Origin: Lentzea sp.
GTDB taxonomy: Bacteria > Actinomycetota > Actinomycetes > Mycobacteriales > Pseudonocardiaceae
Direction of reading: 5' to 3'
NCBI GenBank assembly: GCA_030146905.1
Contig: JASLAV010000335.1
Span: 1-6,677 of the forward strand
Length of the DNA: 6,677 bases
Part shown: one piece after another, positions 1-5,081 of the stretch
How the letters are laid out: every line of letters starts with the position of its first letter
Numbering within the stretch: the first letter of the stretch is position 1
Translations under genes and position numbers: made by a program
The notes under the pieces: generated by a model
Seen by the model: the letters and a program-made list of their open reading frames with translations, nothing else
Told to the model about the DNA's origin: nothing
The model's database searches: none

Positions 1-468
1 CGGGCCGACCGGGACCGAGCGCTGCAGCACGATGTCACCGGCGTCGAGCGTGTCGTCCATCATGTGCGCCGTCACGCCGACTTCCTTCTCGTCGTTGAGA
101 AGCGCCCAGATCAACGGCGAGAAGCCCGCGTACTTCGGCAGGAGCGAGTCGTGCACGTTCAGCGTGCCGTGCCTGGGCAGCGCGAAGACCTGCGGCGGGA
201 TCCAGGTCCGCCAGTTGCACGCGACGATCACGTCCGGGTCGGCCGCCTTGAGCTTGTCGATCAGCTCCTGGTCCTCCGGGCGTTCGCGGACGACGACCTC
301 GACGCCGTTCTCGCGGGCCAGGTCCTCGACCGAGTCGCTCCAGACCTTCTCGTACGCGCCCTCACCCTTGGGGTGGGTCACCACCAGGACGACCTCGTGC
401 TCGGACGCCAAAAGTGCCTGCAGGGTGCGATGACCCCAGGTCTGGAACCCGAACATGACGACCCTCAT
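1..468 (-). CDS. Siderophore-type N-formyltransferase (Fmt-like), 3' end cut off by the window
   Basis: The visible 156 residues are the N-terminal catalytic domain of a methionyl-tRNA-formyltransferase-like enzyme that uses N10-formyl-tetrahydrofolate. The catalytic Asn-His-Asp set of the family is present: N104 and H106 in LNVHDSLLPKYAGFSPLIWA, and D142 in LDAGDIV. The start is firm: ATG at 468 follows AAGGAGGG (483-476) by 7 nt. The reading frame runs off base 1, so the C-terminal part is missing. It is divergent from an ornithine N5-monooxygenase across an iron-box region. That context argues against the housekeeping tRNA enzyme and for a cytoplasmic N5-hydroxyornithine formyltransferase (CchA-like) supplying a hydroxamate siderophore. 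The fold is seen in the sequence and known for the family; the substrate is inferred from the neighbour. A sugar-nucleotide formyltransferase is a less likely alternative. Confidence 0.9.
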   Translation of the reverse strand, partial: MRVVMFGFQTWGHRTLQALLASEHEVVLVVTHPKGEGAYEKVWSDSVEDLARENGVEVVVRERPEDQELIDKLKAADPDVIVACNWRTWIPPQVFALPRHGTLNVHDSLLPKYAGFSPLIWALLNDEKEVGVTAHMMDDTLDAGDIVLQRSVPVGP

Positions 469-496
469 GGGGGTGCCCTCCTTCACTCCGGTGCGA

Positions 497-515
497 TACG
501 GTCAGGCTAACCTAA
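497..515. promoter_or_regulatory. Iron box 1 (IdeR/DmdR-type operator)
   Basis: The 19 bases match the actinobacterial iron-box consensus TTAGGTTAGGCTAACCTAA at 16 positions; the right 12 bases (AGGCTAACCTAA, 504-515) are identical. It lies 28 bp upstream of the formyltransferase ATG and 40-46 bp upstream of the monooxygenase start, so it can serve both genes. IdeR/DmdR proteins bound to Fe2+ repress from such sites, which would restrict expression to iron starvation. The match is seen; the binding is inferred. Confidence 0.85.
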
Positions 516-536
516 CTGAAGGCTTGCGAAGGAAGA

Positions 537-555
537 TTAGGCTTCCCTAAGTTAA
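537..555. promoter_or_regulatory. Iron box 2, abutting the monooxygenase start
   Basis: TTAGGCTTCCCTAAGTTAA matches the 19-bp iron-box consensus at 13 positions and contains the inverted repeat TTAGG-cttc-CCTAA (537-550). Its centre is 39 bp from that of box 1, nearly four helical turns. It ends one base before the GTG at 556. It is a weaker match than box 1, but its position next to a siderophore gene supports a second repressor site. Confidence 0.6.
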
Positions 556-1812
556 GTGCTCATGCATCCGATCTACGACATCGTCGGCATCGGGTTCGGT
601 CCCTCGAACCTGGCGCTCGCCATCGCTCTGACCGAGCACAACGAGCAGGCCGAAACCCCCGTCACCGCGGTGTTCCTGGAACGTCAGCAGACGTTCGGCT
701 GGCATCGGGGCATGTTGCTCGACGACGCCACCATGCAGGTCTCGTTCCTCAAGGACCTGGTGACCATGAGGAACCCGACCAGCGGCTTCTCGTTCCTGTG
801 CTACCTGCGCGACCGCGGCAGGCTCATCGACTTCGTCAACCACAAGAACCTGTTCCCGCTGCGCGTCGAGTTCCACGACTACTTCGAGTGGGCGGCGGCC
901 CAGGTCGACGACATGGTCGCCTACAACACCGAAGCCGTTGGCGTGGAAGCGATCCAGGACGACCTCTTCGAGGTGACGACGGCCACTGGTGACGTGTACC
1001 ACGCCCGCAACCTCGTCTTCGCCACCGGACTGCGTCCGACCGTGCCCGAGGGCATCGTGCTGTCGGACCGCGTGTGGCACAACAGCCAGTTCCTGCACCG
1101 GATCGCCGAGCTGCGGGACCCGAAGCGCTGCGTCGTCGTGGGCGCCGGCCAGAGCGCCGCAGAGGCCGTGGCGTACCTGCACCGCGAGTACCCAGGCGCC
1201 GAGGTGTGCTCGGTGTTCTCCCGTTACGGCTACAGCCCCGCCGACGACAGCTCGTTCGCGAACCGGATCTTCGACCCCGAGGCCGTCGACCACTACTACG
1301 ACGCGCCGGACGCCGTGAAGCAGCGGTTGATGGGCTACCACCGCAACACCAACTACTCCGTGGTCGACGCCGACCTCATCTCCCAGCTCTACCGCACGAC
1401 GTACCGGGAGAAGGTCCTCGGCGCGGAACGCCTGCGGATGATGAACATGACCAGGCTCGTCGCGGTCGAGGAGTCCGCGGACGGCGCCCGTGCGGTGGTC
1501 CAGTCGCTCGTCACCGGCGAGCAGGAGTTCCTCGACGCCGACCTCGTGCTGCTCGCGACGGGCTACGACGAGGCCATGCCGGTTCTCGGTTCGCTCGACG
1601 CGACCTGCGCACGTGACGAGGCGGGCCGTCTGGTCGTGGGTCGCGACTACCGCGTGCAGACGTCGTTGCGCGGCGGCGTCTACCTCCAGGGCGGCACCGA
1701 GCACTCGCACGGCATCACGTCGTCGCTCCTGTCCAACGTCGCGGTGCGATCGGGTGAGATCCTGGCTTCCGTGCTGACCAACACCCCCGTGCCGGTCCTC
1801 GCGACCGCATGA
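556..1812 (+). CDS. L-ornithine N5-monooxygenase (siderophore biosynthesis)
   Basis: This is an FAD- and NADPH-dependent hydroxylase of the SidA/PvdA/CchB family, which converts L-ornithine to N5-hydroxyornithine, the first step of hydroxamate siderophore assembly. The 418 residues show the FAD Rossmann motif GIGFGPSNL (11-19), the NADPH motif GAGQSA (196-201), FATGL (155-159) and ATGY (334-337). A C-terminal stretch, HSHGITSSLLSNVAVRSGEI, is typical of the family. The length is close to family norms, so the gene is intact. The start is either GTG 556 or ATG 562 (416 aa). Neither has a clear Shine-Dalgarno sequence, and iron box 2 ends at 555, so a leaderless or near-leaderless message is possible. 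It is divergent from the formyltransferase, and its TGA overlaps the ATG of the amidohydrolase. Lysine rather than ornithine as substrate is possible but less likely beside a formyltransferase. Confidence 0.95.
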   Translation: MLMHPIYDIVGIGFGPSNLALAIALTEHNEQAETPVTAVFLERQQTFGWHRGMLLDDATMQVSFLKDLVTMRNPTSGFSFLCYLRDRGRLIDFVNHKNLFPLRVEFHDYFEWAAAQVDDMVAYNTEAVGVEAIQDDLFEVTTATGDVYHARNLVFATGLRPTVPEGIVLSDRVWHNSQFLHRIAELRDPKRCVVVGAGQSAAEAVAYLHREYPGAEVCSVFSRYGYSPADDSSFANRIFDPEAVDHYYDAPDAVKQRLMGYHRNTNYSVVDADLISQLYRTTYREKVLGAERLRMMNMTRLVAVEESADGARAVVQSLVTGEQEFLDADLVLLATGYDEAMPVLGSLDATCARDEAGRLVVGRDYRVQTSLRGGVYLQGGTEHSHGITSSLLSNVAVRSGEILASVLTNTPVPVLATA

Positions 1813-3350
1813 GACTGGATCTCAAGCTGACGGGCTGCCGGGCCCTCACGATGGACCCGGCACGCCCCGCCGCGCACACGATCGGTATCTGGCAGGGCCG
1901 CGTCGCCGGGCTGGACGAGCAGGTCGCGGACCTGCCGGCCGCCGAGACCGTCGACCTCGGCGGTGCCGTGGTGCTCCCCGGTTTCATCGACGCCCACACG
2001 CACCTCGCGTGGAACGGCCGGCGGAGCCGCACGATCGACGTGACGGGGCTGACCACCACCTCCCAGGTGCTCGACCGCCTCGCGAACGCCCCCGGCGAGG
2101 GCTGGATCGAGGCGTCCGGCTACGACCCGCGGGTCCTGGACAGGCCGCTCACCGCCGCCGACCTCGACCCCGTCACCGGCGACCGCCCCCTCTACCTCGC
2201 GGACATCTCCGGGCACGCGTGCGTGGTGAACTCCGCGGTGCTCCGGCAGCTCCCCGGCATCACGAGCGATGGCTGGCTCACCGAGAACGAGCAGCTGGCC
2301 GCGCGGACGTTGCGGCTGCCGTACTCGATCGACGAGATCGTCGGCGAGCTGCACGAGAGCGCACGCCAGGTGCTCGCCGAGGGCGTGACGATGTGCGCGG
2401 AGGCGGGCATCGGCGCCGGGCTCATCGCGAGCAGTCCGCTGGAGGCCGCCGCCTACCAACGCGCACGGCTGCCGATCCGCGTGCAGCTCATGGTCTCCGC
2501 GCACGTGCTGCACCCCGTCGACGCCGAACCGGCCGACGGCATCGGACGGGCGATCGACCTCGGGCTGCACACCGGCTTCGGCGACGACATGCTCTCGCTG
2601 GGAGCCATGAAGCTGTGGACCGACGGCGGCATGATCGCGCGCACCGCGGCGCTGTCCGAGCCCTACGCGGGAACGGACAACACGGGTCAGCTCGCCGACA
2701 CCGAGGAGTTCATGCGGGCGGCGATCATCGACGGCCACCACGCCGGGTGGCAGCTCGCGATCCACGCCATCGGCGACCGCGCGATCGACTTCACGCTCGA
2801 CGCCGTGGCCGAGGCGCAACGGCAACGCCCGCGCGCCGACGCCAGGCACCGCGTCGAGCACTGCGGTCTCGTCCGGCCGGACCAGCTCGAACGGATCGCC
2901 GCGCTCGGCATGGTCCCCGTCGTCCAGCCGACGTTCCTGTGGGCCTACGGCGACGACTACAGCGAGATCATGGGCGCGGAGCGGGCGCCGTGGATGTACC
3001 GCGGGCGGTCGTTCCTCGACCACGGGATCACCGTCGCCGGCAGCTCGGACCGGCCGGTCGCGGACGGGGCACCGTTGCGCGCCATCGAGTTCATGGTGCG
3101 GCGCCGGTCCTGCGGCGGCCGCGCGGTCGGACCGGACGAGGCGATCACCGTGGAGGAGGCGATCCGCGCGTACACGCTCGGCGCCGCCTACGCGTGCCGC
3201 AAGGAGCACGTGCTGGGCAGCCTCACGCCGGGCAAGCTCGCGGACCTGGTGGTGCTCGGCGACGACCCGCGCACGAGCGACGCGATCGCGGACATCCCCG
3301 TGCTGGCCACGATGGTCGGCGGAAACCTCATGACTCAGCGATCTTCTTGA
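1809..3350 (+). CDS. YtcJ-like metal-dependent amidohydrolase (amidohydrolase family 3)
   Basis: This 513-residue protein has the marks of the amidohydrolase superfamily, YtcJ/NfdA group. They are the metal-binding HxH in GFIDAHTHL (H63, H65), DISGHACVVNS (H136), MKLWTDGG (K268, D272), LAIHAIGDRA (H319), RHRVEHCG (H347, H351) and the catalytic Asp in GSSDRPVAD (D414). A C-terminal beta-sandwich segment, LGSLTPGKLADLVVLGDDP, closes the fold. No signal peptide is seen, so it is probably cytoplasmic. Its ATG overlaps the monooxygenase stop as ATGA and has no ribosome site of its own, which indicates translational coupling and shared iron control. Members hydrolyse amide, formamide or related C-N bonds; N-substituted formamide deformylase is one characterised member. 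Deformylation or cleavage of a siderophore or its intermediate is an inference from context. The last 23 bp overlap the convergent repressor gene. Confidence 0.93.
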   Translation: MRLDLKLTGCRALTMDPARPAAHTIGIWQGRVAGLDEQVADLPAAETVDLGGAVVLPGFIDAHTHLAWNGRRSRTIDVTGLTTTSQVLDRLANAPGEGWIEASGYDPRVLDRPLTAADLDPVTGDRPLYLADISGHACVVNSAVLRQLPGITSDGWLTENEQLAARTLRLPYSIDEIVGELHESARQVLAEGVTMCAEAGIGAGLIASSPLEAAAYQRARLPIRVQLMVSAHVLHPVDAEPADGIGRAIDLGLHTGFGDDMLSLGAMKLWTDGGMIARTAALSEPYAGTDNTGQLADTEEFMRAAIIDGHHAGWQLAIHAIGDRAIDFTLDAVAEAQRQRPRADARHRVEHCGLVRPDQLERIAALGMVPVVQPTFLWAYGDDYSEIMGAERAPWMYRGRSFLDHGITVAGSSDRPVADGAPLRAIEFMVRRRSCGGRAVGPDEAITVEEAIRAYTLGAAYACRKEHVLGSLTPGKLADLVVLGDDPRTSDAIADIPVLATMVGGNLMTQRSS

Positions 3351-3654
3351 TCGCGGCCAGCCGCCTGTCCCACTGGGAGGCGAGCGAGGCCATCCAGGTG
3401 GCGGTGGCGTCGAGCGCGCCGGACCGGACGGAGAAGTTGTTCTCCCTGCCGGCGCGTTCGGACGCCACCAGCTCCGCCTTCTCCAGCACGGCCAGGTGCT
3501 TCACGATCGCCTGCCTGCTCACCGGCAGCTCCGTCGCGAGCGCCGACGCGGACACGGCGCCCTTCGCCGCGATCAGGTCGAGGATCCGCCGGCGCGTCGG
3601 GTCGGCGAGCGCGGCCAGCACGTCGCTGACGACATCAGTCCTGGCTCGGCTCAC
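3328..3654 (-). CDS. ArsR-family winged-helix repressor (metal-independent type)
   Basis: This 108-residue DNA-binding protein has the ArsR/SmtB fold. ALADPTRRRILDLIA is the first helix pair, and a helix-turn-helix follows across SALATELPVSRQAIVKHLAVLEKAELV. The protein has no cysteine at all, so it lacks the classic metal-sensing CxC motif and resembles the SdpR-like regulators that are often paired with SRPBCC proteins. The GTG start at 3654 overlaps the SRPBCC stop as GTGA, which gives a normal-length family member; the upstream extension of this frame lies within the SRPBCC gene and is not used. The pair probably forms a self-repressed unit acting at the palindrome at 4099-4116. The 3' end overlaps the amidohydrolase gene tail to tail. 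The inducing signal is unknown. Confidence 0.93.
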   Translation of the reverse strand: MSRARTDVVSDVLAALADPTRRRILDLIAAKGAVSASALATELPVSRQAIVKHLAVLEKAELVASERAGRENNFSVRSGALDATATWMASLASQWDRRLAAIKKIAES

Positions 3655-4088
3655 TTCTCGAGGTACTCCCGCAGCTCGTCGAGTTCGTGGCCCCAGCCAC
3701 CGGCGTTGCCGGACGCGTACCGCTCCCGCTCCTCCGGCGGCAGGTCGAGCCCCGTGAACCCGCTCTCCACGACCCGCAGCAACGTCGCGCCACCGGCCTG
3801 GGTCGTGAGCGTGAACTCGACCAGCGTCGCGTTGCCGGGCACCGGATCCGGTCCGAGCGGACCCGACCAGCGCCACGAGAGGAACGACTCGGGCTCGACC
3901 TGCTCGATGATCGCACGCCCGGTGCCGTGCTCAGCCCACGTGAGCGTGATCTCGCCACCGGGCTCCAGCGACGACACCGTCGCGCCGGCGTCACCGAACC
4001 ACGTGCCGAGGTGCTCGGCGGAGGTCAGCGCGTCCCAGACGCGCTGCCGCGACGCGTTGACCACCACATCGCGCTCGATCCGGTCCAC
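3651..4088 (-). CDS. SRPBCC / AHSA1-domain protein
   Basis: This 145-residue protein is a single START-like hydrophobic-pocket domain of the AHSA1 (activator of Hsp90 ATPase homologue) type. The N-terminal signature VWDALTSAEHLGTWFGD (17-33), the strand EITLTWAEHG, the VVESGF strand and a C-terminal helix (GGWGHELDELREYLE) fit the family, as does the length. The start chosen is GTG 4088, preceded by AGGAGGT (4099-4093) with 4 nt spacing. A TTG at 4103 would put the start inside the palindrome and ahead of the ribosome site. The protein is co-transcribed with the ArsR repressor (GTGA overlap). Such proteins bind small hydrophobic ligands, but the ligand is not predictable here. Bacterial members have no established Hsp90 role. 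Confidence 0.93.
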   Translation of the reverse strand: MDRIERDVVVNASRQRVWDALTSAEHLGTWFGDAGATVSSLEPGGEITLTWAEHGTGRAIIEQVEPESFLSWRWSGPLGPDPVPGNATLVEFTLTTQAGGATLLRVVESGFTGLDLPPEERERYASGNAGGWGHELDELREYLEK

Positions 4089-4098
4089 GACCACCTCC

Positions 4099-4116
4099 TG
4101 CAACCCGACGGTTGCA
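4099..4116. promoter_or_regulatory. Palindromic operator candidate for the ArsR/SRPBCC unit
   Basis: TGCAACC-CGAC-GGTTGCA is a perfect inverted repeat with 7-bp arms and a 4-nt spacer. It lies between the coiled-coil gene stop (4122) and the SRPBCC start, and its left edge touches the Shine-Dalgarno sequence. On the minus strand a TAGTCT sequence (4124-4119) just upstream could be a -10 element, which would place the palindrome at the transcription start. A dimeric winged-helix repressor such as the downstream ArsR protein would suit this symmetry. The repeat is seen; the regulator assignment is inferred. Confidence 0.7.
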
Positions 4117-4121
4117 AAAGA

Positions 4122-4931
4122 CTACTGCAGGTGGAACGTGGCGGCCAGCGTGGTGAGCCGGTCGGTGATGTCGGCGTGGACGTTCGTGCGGCGAACCCAG
4201 TTCTGGCACCCGCTCGACGCCGACGGCGCGGAGCCGAGCGGCGAGACCGCGTCCGTGACGCCGTACTCCAGCCGGTATGCGAGCACCGCGATCGCCGACT
4301 CCAGCCAGAACGACGGGTCCGGCGTCGGAATCTCGCCCAGCCCGACCCGGAACCACACGGGCATGCGCGCGTACTGCGAGAGAGCCTCGGATATGCGCCG
4401 TGCCGCGGCGTCCCTGATCTCACCGCGAGCCTTGTCCCCCTCCAGAACGGCCTCGGTGCGCCACTGCTCGGCCGCGGCCTCCTCGTCGGTCTCCAGCCGC
4501 TCGGCCGCACGCCTGGCGCTCGCCTCGTGGGCGTGGATCAGCCACTCCACCTGCCGAACCTCGTGCGACAACGCGTCCCGCTCGAACCGCGGCACCCGCC
4601 CACCGTCCAACTTGGACCGCGCGTCGTCCCTGCGCGCCTTGAGCCCGTCGAACTCGAGCACCTCCTGCCGCAGCTCGACCCGAGCGGGGTCGGCGAGGAT
4701 CTCCTGCTCGGCGTCCCACGCCCGGCGCAACGCCTCGACCAGCGGCGCGACCTCGCCCGTCACGGCGTCGAGCTCGGCAGGCTCCCCGTCCCCCGACCCG
4801 GACAACCGGCGCTGGAGCACGGTGAGCCGGGCGGAAACGCGCTCCAGCTCCGCCGTGAGCTGACCGACGTGACTGATCAACGTGGCGACCTGCGGCTCGA
4901 CGACGTCGAGCCGCTCCTTCTCCGTGGGCAC
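4122..4931 (-). CDS. Uncharacterised coiled-coil protein
   Basis: I do not recognise this family. From GTG 4931 it is 269 residues, charged and largely helical. A clear heptad run has V22, L25, L29, V32, L36, L39 and L43 at a/d positions, and a second Glu/Arg/Ala-rich helical stretch spans about 85-185. A compact C-terminal segment from about residue 190 (MPVWFRVGLG, then SFWLESAIAVLAYRLEYGV) is rich in aromatics and may be a separate folded domain. There is no signal peptide or obvious membrane helix, and one cysteine (C242). The start is uncertain: TTG 4964 would add 11 residues, and neither start has a good ribosome site. It lies 33 bp upstream of the SRPBCC gene in the same direction, so read-through is possible, although the palindrome suggests that gene has its own promoter. 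Coding is supported by length, amino-acid make-up and fit between neighbours. Confidence 0.8.
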   Translation of the reverse strand: MPTEKERLDVVEPQVATLISHVGQLTAELERVSARLTVLQRRLSGSGDGEPAELDAVTGEVAPLVEALRRAWDAEQEILADPARVELRQEVLEFDGLKARRDDARSKLDGGRVPRFERDALSHEVRQVEWLIHAHEASARRAAERLETDEEAAAEQWRTEAVLEGDKARGEIRDAAARRISEALSQYARMPVWFRVGLGEIPTPDPSFWLESAIAVLAYRLEYGVTDAVSPLGSAPSASSGCQNWVRRTNVHADITDRLTTLAATFHLQ

Positions 4932-5081
4932 AAGACCAGCGAACCGGACACTGAGGACCGGCAAAAGCGGGTAGCCGGTGATTGCACGCGTTAGAGGCCG
5001 GGTTCAGCCCGGCAGTGGCAACCACCTCACGCACGGTCACATCAGTGGGTGAACCCGGACAGAACGAGGTATGAATAGAAA
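4932..5081. promoter_or_regulatory. Divergent intergenic region with nested inverted repeats
   Basis: This stretch separates the coiled-coil gene (minus) from the CYTH-CHAD gene (plus) and must hold both promoters, unless the coiled-coil gene starts at TTG 4964. It contains a hairpin, GCCGGG-ttcag-CCCGGC (4997-5013). A longer-range perfect repeat, CCGGGTTCA (4998-5006) with TGAACCCGG (5050-5058), shares its left arm with that hairpin. TATGAA at 5070-5075 resembles a -10 element, but no convincing -35 is seen. Confidence 0.45.

Noticed and set aside
1680..3209. Long antisense open frame (509 codons) opposite the amidohydrolase, and a similar one at 547-1710 opposite the monooxygenase
   Set aside because: They are low-complexity Arg/Val/His/Gly-rich translations typical of the antisense of high-GC genes, and they lie over clearly conserved genes on the other strand.
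2009..3757. 582-codon plus-strand open frame overlapping the amidohydrolase in another frame
   Set aside because: The translation is Arg/Pro/Gly-rich shadow sequence without any recognisable domain, while the overlapping frame has all the amidohydrolase motifs.
3655..3876. N-terminal extension of the ArsR frame upstream of GTG 3654
   Set aside because: It lies wholly inside the SRPBCC gene in another frame, has no family similarity, and the GTGA overlap gives a normal-length repressor.
4990..5020. A tRNA-like or attachment-site-like segment (GGTTCA next to a GC hairpin)
   Set aside because: No cloverleaf arms, anticodon stem or integrase gene are present; only the inverted repeats can be supported.
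4420..5040. 206-codon minus-strand frame starting at GTG 5040
   Set aside because: Most of it is an Arg/Gly/Ala-rich shadow of the coiled-coil gene, and the short unique N-terminal part has no recognisable features.
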